Source of the DNA: CAYVHU01 sp964451415
GTDB lineage: Bacteria; Pseudomonadota; Alphaproteobacteria; Rhodospirillales; Magnetovibrionaceae
Assembly (NCBI GenBank): GCA_964451415.1
Contig: CAYVHU010000003.1
Span: forward strand, 62,001 to 126,000
Length of the DNA stretch: 64,000 nt
Direction of reading: 5' to 3'
Shown: piece after piece, positions 15,771 through 24,140 of the stretch
Position numbering within the stretch: the stretch's first letter is position 1
Layout of the letters: each line of letters starts with the position of its first letter
Made by a program: the position numbers and the translations under genes
Notes under the pieces: generated by a model
The model's input: only the letters and a program-made list of their open reading frames with translations
Databases searched by the model: none
What the model was told of the DNA's origin: nothing

Positions 15771-16983
15771 AGTTCACCGACGCGTAGGTGGTGGTGTAGG
15801 CGCCGGTGGAGAGGATCAACACCCGGTCGCCCGCCGCCAATGCCAGGGGCAGTTCATAGGGGGCTTTTTCATACAGAATATCGGCGGAATCGCACGTTGG
15901 ACCGGCAATGGCCACGGGACCCGTCGCACCGCCGTCGTGGGGCGTGAGAAAACGATATTTGATGGCTTCGTCCATGGTCTCGACAAGACCTGAGAATTTC
16001 CCGATATCCAGATAGACCCAGCGTTTGTCGTTGCGAGCATCCTTTTTGGCGACCAGCACCACTTCGCTCTGGATCACGCCGGCATCGCCGACCAGGGAAC
16101 GGCCCGGTTCTAAAATCATTTCCGGGATCGAGGCCCCAAAATGACGCACCATGGCTTCAATGACCGCTTTGGCGTAGTCTTCGAGGGGATGTACGCTGGC
16201 GCAGTAGCGCGAGGGAAAGCCGCCCCCTAAATTCACCATACGCAGTTCAAGCCCTCGCCCTTGCGTGCGTGCAAACAGCTTCGCCACCTGGGCGATGGCC
16301 CGGTCCCATTGTTCCAGACGGGTTTGCTGGGAACCGACGTGAAACGACACTCCGTAGGCATCCAATCCCGACTGGCGCGCCTTGAGCAGCAGCTCCAGGG
16401 CCATGTCCGGGGTGCATCCGAACTTACGCGACAAAGGCCATTCGGCACCTTCGCTTTCCACCAAAATGCGACAGAAAACTTTGGCGCCTGGCGCACTTTG
16501 CGCAATCTTGTTTAACTCGGCTTCGCTGTCAAAGGCGAACAGGCGCACGCCTTGTTGATAGGCATAGGCGATGTCGGCCTGTTTCTTGATCGTATTGCCA
16601 TAGGAAATTCGTGACGGCGAAATGCCAAGCTCCAAACAAAGATCGATTTCTCCCGGGCTTGCGGTATCGAAGTTTGCGCCAAGGCGCGCCAGACGTGCGA
16701 TGATTTCTTCCGCCGGGTTTGCCTTCACGGCGTAATAAACATGCGCCAGCGGCAGGGCGCGGGTCATGGAGACGTAATTGTGTTCGACGATATCGACGTC
16801 CACCACCAGACACGGTGAGGGCAGTTCGTGCGTGGCGATGAAATCCGCAATGCGCGGCGGCAGAGCGCCTTGTTCCAGGGGAAGGCGAAACGCCCGCGCG
16901 GGCTCGGGCACCAGCGAGATTTGCGTCTTTTTGGAAGCGGGACGACGAAAAAGAGCCCTACGGTCTTGATCGGCTGCAAACAT
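15733..16983 (-). CDS. Type III PLP-dependent decarboxylase (ornithine/lysine decarboxylase family)
   Basis: A 416-residue alanine-racemase-fold decarboxylase. Motifs: YYAVKANPAEEI with the PLP lysine near residue 84, FDTASPGEIDL, SYGNTIKKQADI, SFHVGSQQ, NLGGGFPSRY, LEPGRSLVGDAG and GPTCDSADILYE with the catalytic cysteine. Ornithine decarboxylase makes putrescine for polyamine synthesis; lysine is an alternative substrate in this group. The N-terminal 40 residues extend beyond the usual catalytic core. The start at 16983 has AAAAGGGG 8 nt upstream in the minus strand. A MITE lies 141 bp upstream. Converges with the MFS gene. Confidence 0.93.
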   Translation of the reverse strand: MFAADQDRRALFRRPASKKTQISLVPEPARAFRLPLEQGALPPRIADFIATHELPSPCLVVDVDIVEHNYVSMTRALPLAHVYYAVKANPAEEIIARLARLGANFDTASPGEIDLCLELGISPSRISYGNTIKKQADIAYAYQQGVRLFAFDSEAELNKIAQSAPGAKVFCRILVESEGAEWPLSRKFGCTPDMALELLLKARQSGLDAYGVSFHVGSQQTRLEQWDRAIAQVAKLFARTQGRGLELRMVNLGGGFPSRYCASVHPLEDYAKAVIEAMVRHFGASIPEMILEPGRSLVGDAGVIQSEVVLVAKKDARNDKRWVYLDIGKFSGLVETMDEAIKYRFLTPHDGGATGPVAIAGPTCDSADILYEKAPYELPLALAAGDRVLILSTGAYTTTYASVNFNGFSPLEAICI

Positions 16984-17124
16984 CGTTACACCCCTTTTCG
17001 GGTTCGGGAAGGCAGGGGCTTTGCAAGGGCCCGCGCCATGTTCGTGTGCGTCACGAGGGGGCGACAAATAATAGTCTTCGTCTGTGGGCGCAATAAAAAT
17101 TTTGAGAAATTTCAAATTTGGATC

Positions 17125-17394
17125 CTAGGGTCCAAACTCATTCAAATGACACGCTTTAGCGCCTCACCTTTTTCCTTTGGCAAGGCGCGAAAGCCGCCGT
17201 GATGCGGGCATCATAAGGATTTTGCAACGCTGCCAAAGGAAAAAAGTGAGGCGTCTCGAAGAGATTTGGCAAGAATGCCGCCAGACGGCGTCGAGATCTT
17301 TTGAAAATAAACCATATTTCCTGCAAGCTCTCTCCTTGTCTAACGACAGTCTTGCCAAACTAAAGCGTATCATTTGAATGAGTTTGGACCCTAG
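17125..17394. mobile_element. MITE with 36-bp terminal inverted repeats
   Basis: The element reads CTAGGGTCCAAACTCATTCA at the left and the inverse at the right. The inverted repeats extend for about 36 bp with one mismatch (ending GCTTTAG). The outermost CTA/TAG suggests a TA target duplication, as in IS630/Tc1 or some IS5-group elements. A second, inner pair of inverted repeats (around 17158-17183 and 17231-17256) would fold the middle. No transposase gene is inside. It separates the divergent decarboxylase and diguanylate cyclase genes, where it may affect both promoters. Confidence 0.85.
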
Positions 17395-17527
17395 GGCGCA
17401 TGTCGTATGGATGAACATGGTCTTTACGTGTACCATTCAATTTGCGGATTGCTTCATCCTGCTGGCTTTGCTACACCAGCGCATTATAGCAATAAGTGTG
17501 AAAAGGCATTGCGTATACACTAAAAGA

Positions 17528-18547
17528 ATGAATGCTTTCATGAAGAAACCGGGGGAAGACGGCGTGAACCAGCAAGAGGGCCTGAATGGCGCAGGTGCAA
17601 AAGCGGCCGGTGGCGATGTGGCGCGGCGGCCCGTGCCCATTTTGCCGCAGACCGTTCTGGAAGGCATCGGTAATGTCGAGCAGGCGATCTCCAAACAGAC
17701 TTTGTGGTTCAAGACCTGGTACGAACAGGCCGTGTGCTGTCGCGATGTCAGCTCCTTCAGGATTGAAAAAGTCGAAGATATTCCCCTAGGGGCATGGTAC
17801 GCCGGCAGTGAGTCCGCTCCGTTTCGCAACAATCCCGGCTTTTTGACGTTGGGCGAGAAACTTCAGGAAATTGTCAGTGAGGTGCAAGTGTTTGTCGCCG
17901 AAACCGACGCCGGTGGCCCGCATCCTGTGGATGAGTACGGCCAGTTCATGAATTCCTTGCTGGACCTCAACAGCCAGATTCAACATTTGCAGAACGACGC
18001 CTGGCGCGGTTTGACGAAAATGGATCCGTTGACCGGCGTGCGCAATCGTCACGACATGATGTTGGATCTCGACCATGAACGCGAACGTAGTCGCCGTACT
18101 GAAGATCCGTGTGTGGTGGCCATGGTGGACCTTGATTTTTTCAAAAGTTTGAACGATACGCACGGTCATATCGTGGGTGATCAGGTCCTACGCCACGTTG
18201 CGCAACTGCTTGCCGAACAACTGCGTCCGTATGATCGGATCTATCGCTATGGCGGTGAGGAATTTTTGCTGTGTCTGCCCAATACCGATCAGGATACGGC
18301 GCAAAGGGTGCTCAACCGGCTACGTGAAAAAATTGCCCGAAGCACCATCGTCTCTCATGGCGTTGACGGTGACGGGAATAAAAGCGAAGGCGTTTCAATT
18401 ACGGCCTCGTTCGGCGCTGCGGAACTGGACACCGTGGAGCATGTCGTGAAAACCATTGAACGCGCCGACATGGCGCTTTACGACGTCAAGCAATCGGGAC
18501 GCAATGCGGTCAAGGTGTGGAATGGCGTGAGCGAAGCGTCACAATAA
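17528..18547 (+). CDS. Diguanylate cyclase (GGDEF domain protein)
   Basis: A 339-residue cytoplasmic protein with no transmembrane helices. The N-terminal 160 residues (KPGEDGVNQQ... QTLWFKTWYEQAVCCRDV ...) look like an alpha-helical sensory domain, possibly of the zinc-binding CZB type (cysteine-pair and histidine-like pattern not certain). The C-terminal GGDEF domain carries DPLTGVRNRHDM, AMVDLDFFKSLNDTHGH and YRYGGEEFLLCLP (active-site loop GGEEF). An RxxD inhibitory site (RPYD) is exactly five residues before it. It synthesises c-di-GMP. Start at 17528 is a choice; ATG at 17540 and GTG at 17564 are possible. The MITE is 134 bp upstream. Confidence 0.9.
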   Translation: MNAFMKKPGEDGVNQQEGLNGAGAKAAGGDVARRPVPILPQTVLEGIGNVEQAISKQTLWFKTWYEQAVCCRDVSSFRIEKVEDIPLGAWYAGSESAPFRNNPGFLTLGEKLQEIVSEVQVFVAETDAGGPHPVDEYGQFMNSLLDLNSQIQHLQNDAWRGLTKMDPLTGVRNRHDMMLDLDHERERSRRTEDPCVVAMVDLDFFKSLNDTHGHIVGDQVLRHVAQLLAEQLRPYDRIYRYGGEEFLLCLPNTDQDTAQRVLNRLREKIARSTIVSHGVDGDGNKSEGVSITASFGAAELDTVEHVVKTIERADMALYDVKQSGRNAVKVWNGVSEASQ

Positions 18548-18594
18548 AAGTTTTAGCGTCGAGTTGCCTGTTGAGTGCCCCTGGCGTTTCTTTG

Positions 18595-18642
18595 TTTCTT
18601 TACTCAGGTGTTTCTTTACTCAGGCGGTTCTTTATTCAGGCG
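18595..18642. repeat. 16-bp tandem repeat, three copies, across the rhlE stop
   Basis: Units TTTCTTTACTCAGGTG, TTTCTTTACTCAGGCG and GTTCTTTATTCAGGCG follow one another. The third copy contains the rhlE stop codon (18632-18634), so the others extend its 3' untranslated region. Confidence 0.85.
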
Positions 18643-20203
18643 TTTTCTGGGAAGTGGCATCTTTTTCGGCGGCCTGTTTTTTTGCGGCCGGCTTTCTCGT
18701 GGGCTGTTTTTTCGGTTTCGCCTTCGTTTTTGTGGTTTTGGCGGGCTTTAGCACCGGGTCGCGCATCAAAAAAGCGGGCATGTGTCCGTCGCACACCTGA
18801 TTGTGGATGTCGCGGGAACGCTCGTTAGCGCGTACAGGATCGCGTTTTTCTTTTTGCGAACGCGCAACAGGGGTGGCAGTTTGTCCCGATTGGTGTTTTT
18901 TCGCCTTGTCTTGTACGGGTTTGGCGTCTTGTACGGGTTTGGCGTCTTGTACGGGTTTGGCGGTGTTTTCGCGCGGTTTTCTGTTTTCGCGCCGTCCACG
19001 GCCCCCATTGCGCCCCCGCGATGGGGCTTCATCGGACAAGGTGCCCACGTCAAAGCCGTCGATTTCAATTTTGGGGATGACCTGGCCGATCAGACTTTCG
19101 ATTGCAGCCACATATTTTCCGTCTTCCGGAAGTGCGATGGTATAGGCATGGCCTTCCTTGCCCGCGCGTCCCGTGCGGCCGATGCGATGGACGTAGTCTT
19201 CGGCATTTGACGGCACGTCATAGTTAAAGACATGGGAGAGGTTCGGGACATCCAGACCGCGCGCGGCAACGTCGGAACAGACCAGAATATTGAAGTCCTT
19301 GTTTTTAAAACCGCTCAGCATATCCATGCGCGCAGGTTGGCTCATATCGCCGTGCAATTGTCCGGCGGTGATACCATGCTTGGTGAGGGACTTGTAAACA
19401 GTGGAAATGTCGGCTTTGCGGTTGCAAAAGACCAGCGCGTCGGAAACGGTTTCATGGCTGATCAGTTTGCGTAACACGTCGCGTTTGAGTTTTTTCTTGC
19501 CGTCGAAGCCGGTGTATTGTCCCCCGGGCTTCAAGGTGAGCAGGCCCTGGACAACCGTATCGGCGGTGGACGCCGGCGGGGATACCGAAATTTCCTTAGG
19601 GTTCATCAAGAATTGATCGGCGATGCGTTTGATGGCCGGGGCCATGGTGGCGGAGAAGAACAGGGTTTGGCGCAGGGGCGGCAGCATCGAGACGATTTTT
19701 TCGATATCCGGGATGAAGCCCATATCGAGCATCCGGTCGGCCTCGTCGATAACCAGGATTTTGATATCGCGCATCAACAGATGGCCGCGTTCGAACATAT
19801 CAAGCAGGCGTCCCGGCGTGGCGATCAGCACGTCCGTGCCGCCGTCAAGCACCTTGGCTTGTTTTTTCATATCGGTGCCGCCGATCAGCAGCGCCTTGGA
19901 AAGCTTGTGATATTTCCCATAGGTATCGAAGTTGTCGGCCACCTGGGCGGCAAGTTCGCGTGTCGGTTCCAAAATCAGCGAACGCGGCATGCGCATCTTG
20001 GCGCGGCCATGGGCCAGGATATCGATCATCGGCAGGGTGAACGATGCAGTCTTACCGGTGCCGGTCTGCGCACAGGCCAGCACGTCTCGCCCCATAAGAA
20101 CCGTCGGGATAGCTTTTTCCTGGATGGGAGTCGGCTTCTCATAGCCTGCGTCGGAAACGGCGCGCAGGACGTCTTCGCTCAATCCGGTATCTGCAAAACT
20201 CAT
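18632..20203 (-). CDS. rhlE: DEAD-box ATP-dependent RNA helicase, RhlE type
   Basis: A 523-residue helicase that unwinds RNA using ATP, in ribosome assembly or mRNA decay. All motifs are present: Q motif PTPIQEKAIP, Walker A AQTGTGKT, PTRELA, IATPGR, DEAD (VIDEADRML), SAT, and HRIGRTGRAG. The core covers residues 1-385. The rest is a basic, low-complexity tail with an NGGRGRRENRKPR segment, three tandem copies of KPVQDA, and a Lys/Ala-rich end typical of RhlE tails. It is transcribed divergently from the gamma carbonic anhydrase. Confidence 0.95.
   Translation of the reverse strand: MSFADTGLSEDVLRAVSDAGYEKPTPIQEKAIPTVLMGRDVLACAQTGTGKTASFTLPMIDILAHGRAKMRMPRSLILEPTRELAAQVADNFDTYGKYHKLSKALLIGGTDMKKQAKVLDGGTDVLIATPGRLLDMFERGHLLMRDIKILVIDEADRMLDMGFIPDIEKIVSMLPPLRQTLFFSATMAPAIKRIADQFLMNPKEISVSPPASTADTVVQGLLTLKPGGQYTGFDGKKKLKRDVLRKLISHETVSDALVFCNRKADISTVYKSLTKHGITAGQLHGDMSQPARMDMLSGFKNKDFNILVCSDVAARGLDVPNLSHVFNYDVPSNAEDYVHRIGRTGRAGKEGHAYTIALPEDGKYVAAIESLIGQVIPKIEIDGFDVGTLSDEAPSRGRNGGRGRRENRKPRENTAKPVQDAKPVQDAKPVQDKAKKHQSGQTATPVARSQKEKRDPVRANERSRDIHNQVCDGHMPAFLMRDPVLKPAKTTKTKAKPKKQPTRKPAAKKQAAEKDATSQKTPE
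18911..18962. repeat. 18-bp in-frame tandem repeat inside rhlE
   Basis: The unit TTGTACGGGTTTGGCGTC is repeated three times (last copy incomplete), each encoding KPVQDA on the minus strand. The unit is a multiple of three, so the frame is kept. Confidence 0.9.
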
Positions 20204-20331
20204 GCGGTTATTTAGTGCCTTATTTTCTGGCGGTTTACGTTTTTCTGGCGGGTTCCATTAGCGCGCGGGAAAACGTTTCACCTGCCTGATCGGAGACAGC
20301 ATTTGCTGCGCCGTCCAAGCTCGATTCAAGG

Positions 20332-20348
20332 CCGAGCACTGTGCTCGG
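20332..20348. promoter_or_regulatory. Perfect 17-bp palindrome in the rhlE-carbonic anhydrase intergenic region
   Basis: CCGAGCAC-T-GTGCTCGG has two perfect 8-bp arms around one central base. It lies between divergent genes, 129 bp from the rhlE start and 121 bp from the carbonic anhydrase start. A short perfect palindrome TGATCATGATCA is at 20404-20415. These could be binding sites for dimeric regulators; no regulator is identified. Confidence 0.4.
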
Positions 20349-20468
20349 AAGCCGCGATAAACAACACGTTCCGGGCCAACTGTCAATGGTTTCCCCCGCC
20401 GGATGATCATGATCAGGTATGATGTAGCAAAACTTTTCATCCCTGTTAAAAATAAGGAGTCCGAGGTC

Positions 20469-20990
20469 ATGCCTCATGTTCTGCCCTATAACGGCATTTC
20501 CCCCAGAATTGACGCCACCGCCTTTGTTGCGCAGACGGCGGTGGTGTGCGGTGACGTCGAAATCGGCGCCCAAAGCTCCATTTGGTACGGTTGTGTGATT
20601 CGCGGTGACGTTAACAAAATCAGAATCGGCCAGGGTGTGAATATCCAAGACGGTAGCGTCGTGCATGTGGCGCGCCCCTTTGCCTGCCTTATCGAAGACC
20701 GGGTGAGTATCGGCCATATGGCGTTGATCCACGCCTGTAGGCTGGAAGAAGGGTCCTTTATCGGTATGAAGGCCTGTATTATGGATGGCGCTGTGGTGGA
20801 ACGCGGGGCGTTTGTCGCCGCCGGCGCCCTGGTCACGCCCGGCAAACGTGTTGCGCAAGGAGAGTTGTGGGCCGGACAGCCGGCTCGTTTTATGCGTGAA
20901 ATCTCTCAGCGGGATCGAGATATCATGGAGTACACGCAACCGAATTACGTCAAACTCGGAAGCGTTTACAAGGCGGAGGACCAAGCATGA
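20469..20990 (+). CDS. Gamma-class carbonic anhydrase family protein
   Basis: A 173-residue left-handed beta-helix protein (hexapeptide repeats through most of its length). The family hydrates CO2 in a trimeric metal site. Metal-binding histidines appear in SVVHVARP and IGHMALIHAC, and IRGDVNKIRIG with NIQDGS is the usual signature. Members are often annotated as YrdA-like proteins, whose activity is not always shown. The ATG at 20469 follows GGAG at 20457-20460. The gene overlaps the slyX start by four bases (ATGA). Confidence 0.92.
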   Translation: MPHVLPYNGISPRIDATAFVAQTAVVCGDVEIGAQSSIWYGCVIRGDVNKIRIGQGVNIQDGSVVHVARPFACLIEDRVSIGHMALIHACRLEEGSFIGMKACIMDGAVVERGAFVAAGALVTPGKRVAQGELWAGQPARFMREISQRDRDIMEYTQPNYVKLGSVYKAEDQA

Positions 20991-21202
20991 ACGAGACGTT
21001 GCAAACGCGCCTGCAAACTCTGGAGGAACTCTCAGCGCATCGCGAAAGCGATTTGCGCGACCTGTCCGATATGGTGGCGCAGCAATGGCGGCGCATCGAA
21101 GCTCTGGAACGCGAATTGAGCCGCACCAAAGATCGCCTGGTGTCGCTGGAGGACGAAATCGCCGACGCTCCTGCGGCGCAACACAAACCTCCACACTGGT
21201 GA
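20987..21202 (+). CDS. slyX: SlyX family protein
   Basis: A 71-residue protein made almost entirely of one coiled-coil helix (LQTLEELSAHRESDLRDLSD ... WRRIEALERELSRTKDRL) ending in a Pro/His-rich tail (PPHW), as in SlyX proteins. Function is not established. It starts in the last bases of the carbonic anhydrase gene, so they are co-translated. Confidence 0.85.
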   Translation: MNETLQTRLQTLEELSAHRESDLRDLSDMVAQQWRRIEALERELSRTKDRLVSLEDEIADAPAAQHKPPHW

Positions 21203-21398
21203 CGAGGGCCCTTGCAGGGGGTTCCCCGGGGCGCGAAAAACAAGTCTTTATAAAGGTTTAACATTGACGGTTCGGGGCTTGTCGTCGGATACTGGGAACG
21301 AGGGCGAACGACTTGTAGCATACGGGTGAAAATCGGCGTGGGCGAGGTGGGCTGTAGGTGGTTTTGCTTAAGGGCGAGTCCATGAGGAGGGTGGTGAC

Positions 21399-23618
21399 AT
21401 GGCAGCTTTGACGCCGATTTGGAAAAGTATCGGTGTGCGCTTGTTCGGCTTGATTCTTATGGTCGCAGTACCGTTGGCGCTGTTCGATCTTTACAATGTG
21501 TCCCAGGAAAAACACCGTCTGGCCAAGGAAGTCACGGGCGATCTGCAAGAATCGACGCATCTTGTGGTCGGCAAGATGACAGATCTGCTTGATGCCTCGC
21601 AGAATCTGTTAAGCACATTGTCCGTAACCGATGAGTTGCGCGGCGGTAATTTGCAGGCGTGTTCGCGATTGTTGCGCAGTGTCGCCGCAGGTTATGACAA
21701 GTACACGAATTTTTCCAAGGTGAACGCGCAGAAATACATTGTTTGTAGTTCGGGGCCTTTGCCCAAGCCGATCGATGTGGCGAATTCATCCAACATCAGC
21801 GCCGCCTTCAAAAGCGGGACGCTTACCATCAGTCCCTTCAAACTGGGCATCTTGACGGGCAAACCGATCTTGGTGTTTTCAAAACCGATCATGGATGCCA
21901 AAGGTGACGTTCTGGGGACCGTCAATGCGGGACTCAGTCTGAAGTGGATGGGGCAATATCTGTTCACCATAGCGAAAAAACGCAACGCCAAGATCGTCGT
22001 TTTCGATGGACGTGGAACGGTGCTCTCCACATATCCGAAAGGGCTTTATCCCATCGGTTCGTCCATTGACGGCTCAGCGCTCAGCGCCTTGGCGTATGGT
22101 CCTCAAAAGGGCACCGGCCAATTTAGAAATGCCGACGGCGATGTGATGTTGGCGGCTTCCAGCGCCGTACCGCGGATTCCCGGTGGGGCCTATATTGCCG
22201 CCTATGTTCCTTTGAAAAGTGCCCTCGCAGAGCCGCGAAAAATGCTCTACCGGCGTTTGTTCGTGCTCTCTTTACTGGTTGTGGGGACGTTGGTGTTGGG
22301 CTGGGCGGTGGCGCGGATAATTTTGCTCAATCCCATCGAGCGGCTGATCAATCTTTCAGGGCGTCTGGAAGCGGGACATCTCGATGCGCGTTCGGGGCTC
22401 GACCATGGCGGTGGAGAAATGGGACGTTTGGCCGAAGCCTTTGATGAAATGGCGGATTCTTTGGAAATTCGTACCAAGGCCTTGAAAACCAACGAGGCCA
22501 ATTACCGCGAGTTGGTGGAAGGCGGAGATCAGTTGATCCACCGCTATCTTCCCGACAGCACTGAGATGTTCGTGAACAAGGCCATGGCGGACTTTTTCGG
22601 CGGCCAACCGGCGAACTGGGTCGGGCGAAAGTGGTTCGATTACATTGACGACATGATTCGGAAAGATATTGAAACGTTGATGCACGGGTGCACGGTGGAG
22701 AACCGGACCTTCAATTTTGAAAGAAACATCAGAAACGTGTCCGGTGAAGAACACTGGGTGCGTTGGACGAATACGGCCTTTTTCAACACGCAGGGAGAAA
22801 TCACGCATTTTCAGGCGGTCGGCATCGACCTGACCGAAAACAAACAGGCGGAAGTGGAGTTGGAGCGCGCCATGATGGATGCCCGCGCGGCCAACCGGGT
22901 GAAAACGAACTTTCTTGCCAATATCAGCCATGAACTGCGCACGCCGCTGAATTCGATCATCGGTTTTTCCGAAATGATGACGTCGGGTACGATGGGTCGA
23001 AACGTACAGTCATATTGTGAATATGCGGGTTATATTTCGTCCAGCGGACACCATTTGCTGCATTTGATAAACGACCTTCTGGACTTATCGAAAGTCGAAT
23101 CGGGGACCATCAAATTGGATGAGACCGAGGTCGATATGGGGTTGATGGCGAACGAAGTGGCGCACATGCTGGAAGACGTCAAGTTCAACCATGCCAACAA
23201 AGTGTTTATCGACGTTCATGGCGACGGGCATGGTGACGGGAAATTACGCATAAACGCCGATCGCTTGCGCATCAAACAAGTGGTTTTGAACGTGATGAAC
23301 AATGCCTTGTCCTACATGCAAAACGGAACGGTGCGCGTCGAAGTCTGCAACGAAAACGGCGCGATCGTCATGCGTATTTCCGACACCGGTGACGGCATGA
23401 GCCCCAGCGATATCAAAACGGCGCTCAGTCCCTTCGCCCAGGGGGAGGACCGAAAGCTCAGCAAGCGGTTCGAAGGAACGGGGTTCGGTCTTTTTCTGTC
23501 CGAACGGCTCATGGAAATGCATGATGGTCGACTGGAAATTGAAAGTCGGCCCGGCGTTGGTACGACGGTCACGCTACGTTTCCCCAGTGCGCGAACGGTG
23601 CAATTAAGTGGGCTGTGA
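21399..23618 (+). CDS. Membrane sensor histidine kinase (Cache-like, HAMP, PAS, HisKA, HATPase)
   Basis: A 739-residue kinase. The N terminus is a transmembrane helix (about residues 10-28), then a periplasmic sensor of about 240 residues with Cache-like fold hints, then a second helix (about residues 287-308), a HAMP linker, and a PAS domain near residues 365-480. Phosphorylation histidine lies in NISHELRTPLNSIIGFSEMM near residue 510; the HATPase domain has NNALSYMQNG (N box), DTGDGMS (G1) and GTGFGLFLSERL. There is no receiver domain. Its partner response regulator is not adjacent, so it is an orphan. The ligand sensed cannot be told. Confidence 0.93.
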   Translation: MAALTPIWKSIGVRLFGLILMVAVPLALFDLYNVSQEKHRLAKEVTGDLQESTHLVVGKMTDLLDASQNLLSTLSVTDELRGGNLQACSRLLRSVAAGYDKYTNFSKVNAQKYIVCSSGPLPKPIDVANSSNISAAFKSGTLTISPFKLGILTGKPILVFSKPIMDAKGDVLGTVNAGLSLKWMGQYLFTIAKKRNAKIVVFDGRGTVLSTYPKGLYPIGSSIDGSALSALAYGPQKGTGQFRNADGDVMLAASSAVPRIPGGAYIAAYVPLKSALAEPRKMLYRRLFVLSLLVVGTLVLGWAVARIILLNPIERLINLSGRLEAGHLDARSGLDHGGGEMGRLAEAFDEMADSLEIRTKALKTNEANYRELVEGGDQLIHRYLPDSTEMFVNKAMADFFGGQPANWVGRKWFDYIDDMIRKDIETLMHGCTVENRTFNFERNIRNVSGEEHWVRWTNTAFFNTQGEITHFQAVGIDLTENKQAEVELERAMMDARAANRVKTNFLANISHELRTPLNSIIGFSEMMTSGTMGRNVQSYCEYAGYISSSGHHLLHLINDLLDLSKVESGTIKLDETEVDMGLMANEVAHMLEDVKFNHANKVFIDVHGDGHGDGKLRINADRLRIKQVVLNVMNNALSYMQNGTVRVEVCNENGAIVMRISDTGDGMSPSDIKTALSPFAQGEDRKLSKRFEGTGFGLFLSERLMEMHDGRLEIESRPGVGTTVTLRFPSARTVQLSGL

Positions 23619-23648
23619 TAACGCGGCGCCAAGATAACGCGGCACCAA
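23617..23648. repeat. 16-bp tandem duplication after the histidine kinase stop
   Basis: GATAACGCGGCGCCAA is followed directly by GATAACGCGGCACCAA (one change). It begins in the stop codon of the kinase gene and lies in the space to the convergent coiled-coil gene. Confidence 0.85.
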
Positions 23649-23665
23649 GATCATGAAGATGTTCG

Positions 23666-24043
23666 TCACAATTTTTTCTCGATCTCCAGGGCTTCCACCA
23701 TGGATTTGATTTCGTAGACCCGCACCGTCAAGTTGAGCCGTGACGTATTGTTTTTCTTGAGCGAATCCAGCGTATCCTTGGTGAAGGATTTCAAACGCTG
23801 TACGTCGCCTTTCAAGTTTTGCAAAATCATCAACGCCACGTCTTTTTCTGCGGTGGTGCTGAGCAGGGCGTCTTCCAGCTTCCACAACTGTTCGGTCATT
23901 TTCACCAATTGTTCGGTTTCATGGGCCTGTGCTTCAATGACATGGTCGAGGTCCGCCTGCAGGGCGCTTCCCTCGGCTTGCAGGGTCAGGATCATTTTTT
24001 CCGCAGCGCGCAGTAACGTTTTGGAATTATTTCTTTTCGGCAT
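23666..24043 (-). CDS. Coiled-coil protein downstream of phaC, function unknown
   Basis: A 125-residue, mostly alpha-helical protein with heptad-like leucines (SALQADLDHVIEAQ, HETEQLVKMTEQLWKLEDAL and so on), charged throughout and with no signal peptide or membrane segment. I do not recognise a family. It begins 98 bp downstream of the PHA synthase on the same strand, so they may be co-transcribed; phasins are also small helical proteins located beside phaC, but no phasin signature is visible. The link to PHA is inference from position. It converges with the histidine kinase. Confidence 0.6.
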   Translation of the reverse strand: MPKRNNSKTLLRAAEKMILTLQAEGSALQADLDHVIEAQAHETEQLVKMTEQLWKLEDALLSTTAEKDVALMILQNLKGDVQRLKSFTKDTLDSLKKNNTSRLNLTVRVYEIKSMVEALEIEKKL

Positions 24044-24140
24044 ACTTCACACTATCGCTTGATCGGTTTCAGAAGGCTTGGGCCTACATTTGAGCCCGAT
24101 GAGTCCGACTTGAAAACGGTGCGTTTTTCGCCGGGTTCGT

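Noticed and set aside
20235..21194. 319-codon frame opposite the carbonic anhydrase gene
   Set aside because: Antisense shadow; the plus-strand gene has clear family motifs.
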